From: Allium sativum
Taxonomy: Eukaryota > Streptophyta > Magnoliopsida > Asparagales > Amaryllidaceae
Direction of reading: 5' to 3'
Assembly: GCA_030737875.1 (NCBI GenBank)
Contig: CM060910.1
Span: 620,137,303-620,201,302, forward strand
Length of the DNA stretch: 64,000 bases
This document shows positions 1-10,511 of this stretch, one piece after another. Below the pieces are notes generated by a model. The model was given only the letters and a program-made list of their open reading frames with translations. It was not told the origin of the DNA and ran no database searches. Numbering within the stretch: the stretch's first letter is position 1; each line of letters opens with the position of its first letter. Position numbers and translations under genes: made by a program.

Positions 1-253
1 GCACTTCATTGCCCTTCGACATGTGCCGCAGTTCAAACATGCCTACGACATTGTGCCGGAATGGGGACACCTTTCAGGAAGAATCGGTTCCCAGGACAAA
101 AAGAAAAAGGAATCAAGTGGAGAATCGAGAGATATTTCCTATGGCTTTAGGGAATATGTTTTTCAAAATAGACTTTTCTTTTTGAAAATGCTTTCTTTTA
201 AAACCTTTTTGAAAATAGTTTTCAAAAACTTTTATCCAATCTGGTAACCTTCA
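1..253 (-). mobile_element. Leader of a minus-strand gypsy-type LTR retrotransposon, cut by the window edge
   Basis: This stretch lies just inside the primer-binding site at 254-265, on the internal side of the LTR that starts at 268. It should therefore be the start of the untranslated leader of an element transcribed leftwards out of the window. No coding domain is visible. A short plus-strand open frame over 23-247 is antisense to the element and has no recognisable motif, so it is not called as a gene. The gag-pol region, if present, is outside the window. Confidence 0.6.
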
Positions 254-265
254 GCTCTGATACCA
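254..265 (-). promoter_or_regulatory. Primer-binding site (initiator Met-tRNA type)
   Basis: Reads TGGTATCAGAGC on the minus strand, two bases inside the LTR end at 268. This is the standard plant LTR-retrotransposon PBS complementary to the 3' end of initiator methionine tRNA. Its position fixes the orientation: the LTR at 268-6970 is the 5' LTR of a minus-strand element. Confidence 0.85.
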
Positions 266-937
266 AGTGTGACACCCCACGTCCATTAATGTCACTCGCT
301 AAGGGAATGCATTAAGTTTCGTGAAGCGCTATAGGTAAACAGACAAAGAATGATTACAAGACAGATATAAATAAGACAACAACGGAAAATTTAAATTTTT
401 ATTTCAACCATAAAACATAATACCATGGTCCACAATTTCACTAGTCACAAAAACCATTACAATAAAATAACTTCTGTCTTGCTTCATCAGAGTACACAAG
501 TAAATAAAAAGCATCATTTCCCAATTAAAAGAGTTAAGCCATAATAGAGACAAGAACTTGAGCCATACTTCAAAAATAGCTCCTAACAAGATGATATATG
601 AATCCTGACTAAGCCTGAGTGTTTCCTCCCTGAGAACCAGGGGGAACGGAAGAAAGAAGGAGAAACAAAAGGGTCAAACATAAAGTCTGGCGAGTCTAGC
701 TACTTTTAGCCACTAAACAAATAAAAGTAACATGATAGGTATATAAAATGGATAAGAGAGAGATCATTACATTAATGGCAGGTGTGACAAGGTAAGCAAG
801 ATAAGGTGTATGTGCCTCACTAATGATTACTCTACACTATTACTAGTATAACTGAAATGAGATGATCCCTTCCACTATGAGTTGGTCGGCTTAGGTCATA
901 CGTCCAAGTATACCCTAACCACTACCCTAATCGATCG

Positions 938-942
938 GCTCC
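938..942. repeat. Target-site duplication (left), GCTCC
   Basis: Five bases left of the solo LTR, identical to 4229-4233. Fits the 5-bp staggered cut of gypsy integrases. Confidence 0.85.
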
Positions 943-2344
943 TGTAACACCCCACCTCCGTTAAGGTCACTCACAAGGGAATGCCTTAACTTTGGTGGAG
1001 CATTTTAGTAAACAGAGCAGAAACTTACAAGACAGATAAAACAGTACTTGAAAAATTTATAACTTTATTTCAACAGAAGCTTGGTTACATCCTTTCAAAT
1101 CACAATATCATAATTCAAGTACAAAATATCAGTCTTGTACAAAAGCCTTCAGAATGCATAGTTTAAAATCATAATCCCCACAGAAGAAGACAAGCCATAC
1201 TTTAAGCACTGCAAGCGGAAGAAATCTGGATCAAGCTAGAGTATTCCCTTCTACAAAACCTGGGGGGGAGAAACGGAAGACAAGAGGCGAAACAACAAGG
1301 GTCAGACAAAAGTCTGGCAAGTCCAGTGATTTTCAGTTATGAACAGATAATAATAACATGACATGAAAATAAATCTGGATGAGAGATAACTGTAACAGAT
1401 GTAGCAGATATGACAGAAGAACAGAATGATATAAGCTATTGCTTTACACTTCTCTGCACTAATACTAGTATAACAGAATTAGGTGTCACCCTAATGTCTA
1501 AACTGAAACAGAAATAGGTACAGAATAATTTCCATGCTAGTAATGGGCCTTTACCACCCGATCAGAAACAGACAGAAGCAGAATGTAGCATAAGGTGTAC
1601 ACTAGTAATTGGGCCTTTACCACCCGAACAGACGGTACCACGCAGAAATAGACAGGTGTTGCCACCCAACAGAAACAGACGGTACCAACAGAAACAGACA
1701 TAACTAAGTGTACCCTAAAACCCTACCCCAAGCGATCGGCTCCCTAATACATAAATACCCTGTGCCAGCCCCACCGAAGGGTGTATCATTCCCTAAAGGG
1801 GCAACCTTTGAATGACACAGACCTATTTACAGATGTCACGGCGTCTTACATCCTCAGAGGCAGACCGGGATCCATGCACGCACATGACCCGGTTGGAACG
1901 CACCATCAACACCCCTCGCCATTATCAGAATGAACCTCCTATAATTAGTTCAGTAAGCGTGCCCGGACCCTACCTACTGTTGGGTCGAAGTTTTGATACC
2001 AGAAAGGGTTACTGACTAATATGGGTCCCAAACAACAGATGACACAAGTAATTCCCCTCCTATCCTTGTGTCCCCAGACTAACAGATTTCAGATTAACAA
2101 GTTCAGACATACAAAATTCAGATCAACTAGTTTACAGGTCAGACAAGTTTTAGACTAACGGATCAGATATACGGATTTAACAGATTTACAGATTTGTCTA
2201 ACTTTGTAATTGGGCCTACCGATTCACGGAATAGATTTATTAAACTCATAAGTCTAGTGGGTTTAACCCTATCCGCCCAACACATTTTAGACATTATATT
2301 TATCTCAGATTTTCATTAATTAAATATTAATGCCCAGACCTCTC

Positions 2345-2535
2345 ACATTAGACTGACAGTTTGCGGCTACTGGTTAGGCCGGTTGGTTCTGGGTAGATTT
2401 CTGCCGCAAACTGAGTCTAACCTCTGGTTTAAAGCACGTTATGACTAACTTCTCACATTAGAACCTATTGTTTGCGGCCACTGGATGTGCCGGGCGGTTC
2501 CGGGCAGGATTACGCCGCAAACTCATTCTAACCTC
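2345..2535. repeat. Two tandem hairpins in the solo LTR (TTTGCGGC/GCCGCAAA stems)
   Basis: Two neighbouring units each start CTCACATTAG and close with CTAACCTC. Unit 1 pairs TTAGACT (2348-2354) and AGTTTGCGGC with GCCGCAAACT and AGTCTAA (2403-2420). Unit 2 pairs TTAGAA and GTTTGCGGC (2458-2478) with GCCGCAAAC and TTCTAA (2514-2531). Their loops share a GGC(C/G)GGTTxxxGGG-like core. The related LTRs have the same layout with different but still complementary stems. Confidence 0.75.
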
Positions 2536-4003
2536 GAGTCAGCCATGTTTATCTTTGCGGCCAATTAATTATTAATTTACCATTTATGCCCACGCCTAAT
2601 ATACATGTCAATTTTCATAATTATAGCCAATTCAGATTATGTCAATAACAGACTAAATATATCAACTCAACAGATATGGCAGATAACAGATTTAGCAGAT
2701 TAGGCGACTTAACAGATTCAGCAGATTAAGCAGTTTAGCAGATTTAGCATATAACAGTTTAGGCTTCTTCAGCAGACTTAGCAGATGACAGCTTTGGTAT
2801 ATAAACAGATATAGCAGATTATAGCAGAACTAGCAGATTAGGCAATATAACAGAACTAGCAAATTAGGCAATATAACAGAACTAGCAGATTAGGCCATAT
2901 AACAGATTTAATCATTCCTTAAAGTTTCATAAACATATCTTGCCTAATTATAAATTTGGCCTAAGTTTGCATGCCTAAATAGTTGTCATGATTCACATTA
3001 TGATCATATACCCCACGTTTGCATTGAATTTACATGGCACAGATTATGGTCATAATTTACCATATAACACACGTCTCAAATTTAGTTAAACTTGCCTAGT
3101 ACAAAAGATTCACATATAAATTATACCAAATATAGCCATTGATTTCAATGCATGTCATATATTCAAAAATCTCCCACTTAGGTGTTATTCACATTTAATA
3201 GTTATCAAATCTTAACATAAATCTTCACACCTAAGTCATATTCCCTTTTTATCCCAAATCATGAATTTCTATATAAACAATATGCCCAACAATCTAGAAC
3301 TTTAAATTATAACATATCTTTAATTCAAAAATATGCGTTATGTCCAATGTCTCAAGTCACATGTTAATATACAATGGTTCCTCTTCTTCCAATTCACAGA
3401 ATATGCACAGATCTAAATCTAGTTTACAAGCTATGTCCTTTTAGTCATAGATTAGCCATGTCCAATATGCCATCATTCATTATTTGTCCCAAAGTTTAAC
3501 GTTCGTGCATTAATCTCTTATGAGATTTGGCGCAGGCTCGGGGTAGCCTGGCTATAGAACAGAAAGAAGAAAGAGATATAAAATAAAATAGATCAGAACA
3601 GAACATACGCAATCTCAAATTCAGATTTACAATCATGTCACAATTATAATTAAAGTTTATATCGGAAAATAACTGCACTTGCCTTGGTTGGATTCTAAAA
3701 GAAAAAGGTGTTGTAGCTGTTCTCTTTTAATCCTAATCAGAATTGGCGGAAGAAGAAGCATAAGTCCGAGCTTAGGTTTCAGCAGAGTAGAGATGCCATT
3801 GATTTATTTATTTTTAGAGAGGAAGAGAGCAATGGAGGCTAGATAATTGAATATGAGATTTAGGTTTAGGTTAGGGATGTATATATAGGTGTAGGAAGTT
3901 ATTTATGACCATTAGATTAACCCTGAATCATGAGAACCATTCAAATGCAAAATCTGCATTTGAGCGAATCGGCCCACGGGATGACAGCCAAACACCCTGG
4001 ATT

Positions 4004-4042
4004 AACCCCTAGTCGACCCAGTAGGGCTTGGGTCGACCTCAA
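4004..4042. promoter_or_regulatory. GTCGAC motif pair upstream of the LTR TATA region
   Basis: Two GTCGACC-type sites in a C/G-rich patch of an otherwise AT-rich LTR, about 110-150 bp upstream of the TATA-like run on the minus strand. Matching clusters occur at 6616-6676, 8316-8323 and 62225-62284 in the other LTRs. A promoter element is inferred only from position and recurrence. Confidence 0.35.
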
Positions 4043-4228
4043 AAATGGGCCGGTTCGGTTATTCCCCCTCCCAATTCGCTGTTTTGAACCTTTTTTGCAT
4101 GTTTATTTATTTAATTTTTATATATATCTATATATATTTCTCTCATATGCATACAAACTTCAAGGCTTAATAACTTCTTCATAATTAACCTTTTTTTTTA
4201 ATATTCTCAGAAAATATGGGGTGTTACA

Positions 4229-4233
4229 GCTCC
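4229..4233. repeat. Target-site duplication (right), GCTCC
   Basis: Right copy of the duplication flanking the solo LTR. The host LTR sequence resumes directly after it. Confidence 0.85.
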
Positions 4234-4564
4234 CTACTTTGTAGATATCCTGTGTTGGATCCACAGTAGGAGGTATCACTTCCTACAGTGGCAACCAAAG
4301 ACGTGCACAACCATATCTACTGGTGTCACAGTTGTCTTAGTCCCCTCTGTCCGGCCCATGTACGCACATGCCCCCGGTCAGTTTGCACCGCCCACACTGT
4401 CCGTCTCTTTTGGATCTCTTACAATCAATCAGTAAGTGTGCCTCTTCTCCGCCTAGTACGGAGTTCTTTACTTGACACCAACTCCGAGTTACTGACTGAA
4501 ATGGGTCCCACACAATATGATACAAGCTCTCCCCTTGGCTTGTATCCCCACTAGGTTTACCATT

Positions 4565-4858
4565 GACTATGTATACCCTTAGGTGTGTTTAATTACATAG
4601 CCCTATACCAGTTATGCTTACCTTAAAGGGGTGTCTATAATTACATGACTCCAATCTTTCCACCAGTTATGCTTACCTATAGGTGTCATTAATACATAAC
4701 CCCCAATCTTCCAACCGACTATGCTTCCCTATATGTGTCTTTAATACATAACCCTATCATTTCTACAAGTTATGTTAACCCTAAAAGGTGCCTGTAATTT
4801 CATAACTTTATTATTTCCACCGATTATGTATACCACTAGGTGTCTTTAATTACATAAC
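4565..4858. repeat. Array of six small hairpins (ATG.../CAT... stems)
   Basis: Six units start at about 4565, 4611, 4666, 4717, 4769 and 4822, a spacing of 46-55 bp. Each opens with a GTTATG- or GACTATG-type half and closes with CATAAC or a close variant. The loops are similar, with an ACC..TAGGTGT..TTAAT pattern. The stem of six or so bases is kept in nearly every unit, while spacers between units vary. Located in the interrupted LTR just after the nested solo LTR. Confidence 0.7.
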
Positions 4859-4864
4859 CTTATC

Positions 4865-5016
4865 GGGTTAAGTTTGTGGGCCTATATATGCTAATATTAC
4901 CCGCCTACCATAGATTTACTTAACCCTCCCACTGATCCAAGCATGTTTATTTAATGGTTAAGTTTGTAGGCCTATATATACTAATATTACCCACCTACCC
5001 AAAATTTACTTAACCC
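4865..5016. repeat. Two hairpins with GGTTAAGT/ACTTAACC stems
   Basis: Unit 1 pairs GGTTAAGT at 4866-4873 with ACTTAACC at 4918-4925; unit 2 pairs 4956-4963 with 5008-5015. The loops are near-identical (GGCCTATATAT and AATATTACCC cores). The same module lies in reverse orientation at 10318-10467. Confidence 0.75.
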
Positions 5017-5117
5017 TGATCTTATTTCACAATCATGCAATTCCTATGGATTAGATTTGGTCAAGTTGTCCAATTCATTACCATGTCCATTTATGGTTTC
5101 ATAATGGGCCAGACCCC

Positions 5118-5330
5118 CCACATTAGGCCTACAACATGTGGATGCTGGATATGTCAGTCGGGTCCGGGCAGACTTATTCCATAGTTGGGCCTAACCTCGT
5201 GTCATAGCCCGATTCGTATTTACGTACTTAGACCTCCCACATTAGGTTCAACATTAGTGGTTGCTGGATATGTCGGTCGGGTCCGGGCAGACTTCCACCA
5301 CTAATGCAACCTAACCTTGTGTCATAAGTA
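5118..5330. repeat. Two tandem hairpins with differing stems in the interrupted LTR
   Basis: Unit 1 pairs TTAGGCC (5123-5129) with GGCCTAA (5188-5194). Unit 2 pairs TTAGGTT (5242-5248) and ATTAGTGG (5253-5260) with CCACTAAT (5298-5305) and AACCTAA (5308-5314). The loop core CTGGATATGTC.GTCGGGTCC is shared by both. This is the same module as 2345-2535 with different stems that remain complementary. Confidence 0.75.
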
Positions 5331-6611
5331 CAATTACAATTCCTAATTGTAATTACTAAACATTCCATTTTTAATTAATTTACCAATTAATTAATCCTTT
5401 CCTTTTATAGGTGTCAATACCTATTTTACCCAATAATTTTAATTACATGTCCAAAAATGTTCATATTCAAATTATGCCATTTTTAACTCTTTTTCCCCCG
5501 TTCTTTAACTAGCGCCCTCACAAAATTAGCAACATGCCTAGGCTAGACAATAGCCTAGTCATAAATGATAATAGGGAAAATAATGGGAATATAACTAAAA
5601 TGGTCGTCTTGGCATAAACATAAACATATCATGATAACAAGGTGAGCGGACATGTAATTTTCATCATAACAAGATGAACATAAAACTAGTGAACATAACA
5701 TGATGTTTCAATAAGCATAGTAAGATCTAAATCAACAGTTTAGATGTCCAATTTGTTTAGATCTAACATGATAACACATGGTGATAGATTAGACCACATG
5801 ATTCAGATCTAGAGGTTAAAATAGATCTAACATGATAACACAAGGTGATAATCTAAATCTGACTAAAAGTTTCAATGTCCACATAAATTAGATCTACTAG
5901 TTTAGAAATAGATTTACACAAACCCACATCATAACATTCCATAGAAGTTACAATTTAGATAAATATTTAGATCCAATCCTAACCAATTCAAGGTGGCATA
6001 TGTTCATGATTTACATAAATGATTAGGTCTATCCAATGACATACCTATTCAAATTAACAGATTCATATTAACCACAATATAGTTACAAACCAGGATCCAC
6101 AATAATAACATAGCAGAATAATCACCATTGAATTGGATCTAAAAAAATAGATCTATCATGACATAGCAAAATAGTCATAGTTGAATTGGATCTAAAGAAA
6201 TAGATCTATCATGACATAGCAGAATAATCACAATTGAATTGGATCCAAAGAAATGGATCTATCATGACATAGCAGAATAATCACAAAGAAATAGATCTAT
6301 CATGACATAATATCAAATATGATAATAGCATAGATTCATGGTTTACACATATCCAAGTCACAGTCTTTCATATTTTACTTTTATTTATCTAAACCTAAAA
6401 GTAAGTAGAACTCACAGCGTTATGTTTGGAGAATAAAGAGAATAGATCTTGAATTCTGAATTTGATTTGCAAAGTATATATTTGTAGAAAATGGTTCAGT
6501 TCGCACTCCAGCAGCATATGGCCTCCACGACTTCCAATGAAGAAAATATGAGAAATAGCCACATATTTATAGTTGCAGATACCTCTAAAACCGACTGCCA
6601 CCTCATCCCTA

Positions 6612-6682
6612 GGTGTGTCGACACCCCTGTGGGTGGATTGACCCCTAGGTCGACACCCCTCTGGGGGGGTCGACCCCCTAGA
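6612..6682. promoter_or_regulatory. GTCGAC cluster near the U3 start of the LTR
   Basis: GTCGACACCCCT occurs twice and GGGGGTCGACCCCC once in a C/G-rich island. The cluster is about 50-110 bp upstream of the minus-strand TATA-like run near 6565. It recurs at the matching LTR position in the other three copies. Confidence 0.4.
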
Positions 6683-6970
6683 GTGGGAATTTTGGTGCTC
6701 AGACGAACTTCTCAAATTCGAACGGTTCTGCATAGAATTCTGACTCATCTTTGACTCATACGTATGTATATAATTTTTCTGTGCATATACGAACTTAAAA
6801 CCCTCATAACTTCCTTATACGGTGTCTGTTTACGCAAACCAAATGACTATCTTGACCAAAATTTTGAGATGGATGCAATGGTGCAATCTATTTCCTCTTA
6901 TTCTGAATATTAAATCAATTATTATTTAATTTATTCTCTTTTAGTCTCGTTAAATATTCGAGATGTTACA

Positions 6971-7919
6971 TTATTAACCCTAAAGGGGGTGAATAGGATA
7001 TATTGCAATTTTTCGGAATATAAAAATATCGCAGCAGATATCACAATAGAATAAATAAATGCAGAATAAACAACATATAGTTTACCCAGCTTTAGCAAAC
7101 TCCCTGCCTACAGGTGCATTCCCTAAGGTTTCTACTAAGTATGAATACAATCTTGCATACAACACCTGTATACTCGCGACCCCTAGATATTTTTCTAATT
7201 CTACACTCAAAACCCTAAACTAATCTTAAACCCCTAGATCAGATTTTTCCTAACTACGACCCTGCAGCTAAAACCCTAGTATAAAGGTAAACTAGAAAAC
7301 TAAAGATTGATTTACAAAAGTTAAAACAACTTTTAAAGAAAACAACATAACAACAAAATCCTAGAATAAAATATTAAGCCCAAGACATTTTAACACACAA
7401 AAATTGTCGGCCTCCCTTTTCTTTGTTATGTCACTTGGAAATACGATTTCCTTCTTGATGATGGCAATTAGAGTCTCAATTTCCCTACTCCAAATCATGA
7501 CTTTAAAAATTGATTGATTAGATTCTCTGATGCTTCGAAGTCTTCTTGCTCTTGGCCAATCGATTTGGTTTATGCTTTGAGATCATAACTCTAAAAAAAT
7601 TTGTGAGTCTTTGATTCTTATTTCTGTATGCTTGAATGAATTTTTTGTTTTGATACACCAAAGTGCCTGTGACGAAATGGTGGTATTTATAGGGTTTTGA
7701 TACCCTAAAATGTACTCTGATTTCTGAATGAATTGTCGTGAATACTTAAATGATTCCTAGAAACTTTTGATTGATTTTCATTCTCGAAAATTGTTCTTAT
7801 GATTACCTAAAATGTTTTTTGTCGCCACATCTTCTTGAATCGATTTCCGGAGCTTGCTAAAAATAAAATTCTTGAGTGTTGAATTCTTTTGACTATGATA
7901 TGAATAAACTTTGTCAACA
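6971..7919 (-). repeat. Sirevirus-like (Ty1/copia) LTR remnant
   Basis: The left edge, AACCCTAAAGGGGGTGAAT, is the reverse complement of the LTR end seen at 46341-46360 in the Sirevirus at 43970, and 7080-7180 resembles its 3' region with matching words in the same order. The minus-strand start would be TGTTGACAAAG (at 7919), like TGTTGAATC and TGTTGTATA in the other two Sireviruses here. The gypsy element ending at 6970 appears to have inserted close to its 3' end, so the last bases are missing from this side. Confidence 0.55.
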
Positions 7920-8020
7920 TTAGTAGCTTTTAAACTTATCTCTTTTTGCCTTGAAGTCTTGTCTGTTTCTACATTATTCCTTGCTGTAATTTTTTAACCA
8001 AATGTCCCTTGATTGTTATA
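7920..8020 (-). other. Short remnant of Sirevirus internal DNA next to the LTR
   Basis: Read on the minus strand this short AT-rich stretch contains GGCAAAAAGAGATAAG just upstream of the LTR start, resembling the purine-rich tract before the Sirevirus LTR at 23734-24713. Nothing coding is visible. It stops where the next LTR begins. Confidence 0.35.
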
Positions 8021-8310
8021 TGTTAGACCCATACACATACGCACATTACATACATACATATATATATATATATATGTATATATCCATGTATATGTATGTA
8101 AGTGTGTGTATGTGAATGTTGCTCCTTTGACTTTTTTGGTCACTATTGTGTAGTTGCACCTGAAATTATTGACACATGTTATATCCATGTATATTATCCT
8201 GAGTATCCCTGTTCCATTTGTATGTTGTTGTGCCATGTCATGTTTTCTCTATGCATGTCACACTACTGGCCTACTATATGAATTTGTATTGCAGTTTTAC
8301 CTTGTCCATG

Positions 8311-8328
8311 TCAAGGGGGTCGACCCCC
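8311..8328. promoter_or_regulatory. GTCGAC palindromic site upstream of the LTR TATA box
   Basis: GGGGGTCGACCCCCCT is almost a perfect palindrome. It lies about 50 bp upstream of the TATA-like run CTATATATATGG, the same relative location as in the other three LTRs. Confidence 0.35.
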
Positions 8329-9475
8329 CTAAGGCAGACGTGGCAGATTAGGATTTGGGGTTGACGGCTATATATATGGCCTCATTTCTCATGTTTTTGC
8401 ACACCAAAAATAATGGAGGACTAGATGTTGACTCTGCCTAGATTGAATCAAGCCCTTTACTTCTTCAGCAGTTAAGTCATACAAGTTTAAATCTGTGATT
8501 CAGCATCAGCAATTCTTCTCTATTTTTCTAGATCCAAACACTATGAGTCTATGTTAATTTTATTTCTAAATAATTAAAAAGTAAATATTGACATGACTAT
8601 AATTTGGATTTATTCCTGTGACTATTTGAATCATATCATATTTGCTATAACCTGTTTATCTAAGTTATTCAGACATGACTATGAACTAGATCTGAACCTA
8701 TACCTATTTATCATGTCAGATCTGCCATTATTTGTATATTTAATTCATTGATTAGATCTCATCATGCCTGTTTATGATCATGTCACCATGCCTAATATGT
8801 TCTATTCTCACATGTTCATCAAATCTGTTTTATATGCCTTTTTCTGCTCATCGGAACTGTTCTTACATGCCTATTTCTACTATCATACGCCCATTTCTGT
8901 TACTTTTGGTTTTATGCCTATTCTGTTCTCCTCTCTCTCATTCCTTTTTTATTTTTATAGTCAGGCTACCTTCGAGCCTAGGCCAATATCGCTGAAATAT
9001 GCATACGAACGAAATTGGGTTAAATTGGGAATGATTGGAAATGGTAATTTAGGGGCATAACTTGTACTTTGGATCACGATTGGAATCTAGGGGCATAAAC
9101 TATATTGTGAAATTTGACTAAAAATTGGGGCATAGTTTATACGGTAAATTATGACTTGTGGTTTGGGACATACAAATTTGTATGCTTAATTTAAGATTAA
9201 GTGAATAATATTAATGGAACTGTAAAGAATATGCGAAGCCTGTTTAATCCATTAAAAGTGGGGCATAACTTATATTAGGAAATTTGGGCATACCTGAATT
9301 AAAATGTGGATTTGGGCATGAACCAAAATTGTGATTAAAAGGCCTTAATTTAGGGCATATGGTTCATTACGAACATGACTTGGGAAGGGGTCATGAAAAC
9401 CTATAATGGCATAGGAATAATTGGTTAAGAATGTAAATGCCTAGAATTACAATAATTTGAAATTGTAACCGCCCT

Positions 9476-9690
9476 TAGACACGAGGTTAGATTACACTTA
9501 TGGTAGAAGTCTGTCCGGAACCACCCGGCATATCCAGTAACCACAAGCAGTGAATATAGCGTGAGGGGCCTAAGTGCATAAACATGTAACATGCTAAGAC
9601 ACGAGGTTAAGTCCGATTTATGGAAGTTGACTGCCCGGACCCAACCGGTGTATCCGACATCCCCAAGTTGTAGACTTAATGTGAGAGGTC
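9476..9690. repeat. Two hairpin units in the plus-orientation LTR
   Basis: Both units contain TTAGACACGAGGTTA and CCGGAnCCAnCCGG-like loops, the reverse complement of the modules at 2345-2535 and 5118-5330. The second unit pairs TTAAGTC (9607-9613) with GACTTAA (9673-9679). The first is more decayed. Confidence 0.6.
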
Positions 9691-10317
9691 TGGTGCATAA
9701 ACATATATATGAATATATGTATATAAAAGGATAGAAATAAATGACACTAAATTTGATTAATGGAAATGAATTGGAGTAAACGGGGAATGATAGTAACCTA
9801 TTATAATTAATTACTTGAATGAATATGTTATATAATAGGTAGGCTTGTCCTAGGGACAAGTGGAAATTATAACATATGTTATAATAAAAGGAAAGAAAGC
9901 TTTTTAGTAAACCTTAGTTAAGAAAACTAAGTCAATAAGTAAACAATGACAAGTTGTGGTGACATGTTAAATAGAAAACATGTGAATTGAGATGAAGTAT
10001 ACTTAATTACATATTAAGTAAAAACATGTTATTGTAACTATGGAATCAGACAATGAATAGTATAAAGAGATTGTTGATTATTTTCGTTAATCGCAATCTA
10101 GAGAATAGCATGTGATGGGCTTATTAAAAGACTTAAATGGATTAAGTTGTATATGTATGAAATTAATAAGCAAGGAGAACTTGGCAACTTAAAGAGAAGT
10201 CAATGTGAATAGGATAACCTGATAACTAGTAATACTTAACATGTTTGAATCCATAAGGATTATGTGAACTTTTTAACTTGAGTAGGAGTTAAGTAAACTT
10301 GCTTGAATCAACGGGAG

Positions 10318-10511
10318 GGTTAAGTAAATCTTGGGACGGTGGGTAATATTTGTATATATAAGCCCACAAACTTAACCGTTAAATAAATATGCTTGAAATA
10401 GTAGGTGGGTTAAGTATATCTTGGGTGGGTGGGTAATGTTTATAGATATAGGCTCACAAACTTAACCTGTGGGGTTATGCAATTTTATGACACCGATAGG
10501 TAGGCATAACC
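10318..10511. repeat. Three 8-bp-stem hairpins in the plus-orientation LTR
   Basis: GGTTAAGT/ACTTAACC pairs at 10318-10325 with 10370-10377 and 10408-10415 with 10460-10467. GGTTATGC at 10473-10480 pairs with GCATAACC at 10504-10511. This is the counterpart of 4822-5016 on the opposite strand. Confidence 0.7.

Larger units (their letters stand above)
943..4228 (-). mobile_element. Solo LTR of the same gypsy family, nested in the LTR at 268-6970
   Basis: Begins TGTAACACCCCA and ends TGGGGTGTTACA, so the outer 12 bases form a perfect inverted repeat with TG...CA ends. It is flanked by the 5-bp duplication GCTCC (938-942 and 4229-4233), which proves insertion as a unit. There is no PBS, no internal region and no second LTR, so it is a solo LTR of 3286 bp left by LTR-LTR recombination. 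By analogy with the PBS-anchored copy it is in minus orientation, with a likely TATA region near 3890 (minus sense CTATATATAC). ORFs inside have no domain content. Confidence 0.85.
268..6970 (-). repeat. 5' LTR of a gypsy-type element, interrupted by a nested solo LTR
   Basis: On the minus strand the LTR starts TGTAACATCTCG (at 6970) and ends GGGGTGTCACA (at 268), followed by the PBS. The unit is split at 938-4233 by a related solo LTR with its target duplication; removing it leaves about 3.4 kb. The family shares TG...CA ends and a hairpin-rich middle with the LTRs at 943-4228, about 8021-11621 and 59573-62569. A TATA-like AT run sits near 6565 (minus sense ATAAATAT). The bases after the 3' edge, TTATT at 6971-6975, would be one copy of the target duplication; the other is outside the window. 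No ORF inside it has a recognisable domain. Confidence 0.75.

Noticed and set aside
2345..2535. Could the repeated hairpins be a CRISPR array?
   Set aside because: Repeats are imperfect, spacers are not unique sequences of even length, there is no cas gene, and the DNA is plant nuclear; they are LTR parts.
4288..4554. Overlapping open frames of 88 and 62 codons on both strands
   Set aside because: They lie in the LTR of the long gypsy family, have no domain, and the matching regions of the other copies do not keep the frame.
6395..6754. Open frames of 117 and 87 codons on opposite strands
   Set aside because: They fall in the U3 region of the LTR over the GTCGAC cluster; the Pro/Arg/Gly-rich translation is a product of the C/G-rich island.
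7994..8236. 80-codon minus frame with TYIYIYMYV run
   Set aside because: The translation is of a TATA/TACA microsatellite at the LTR edge.
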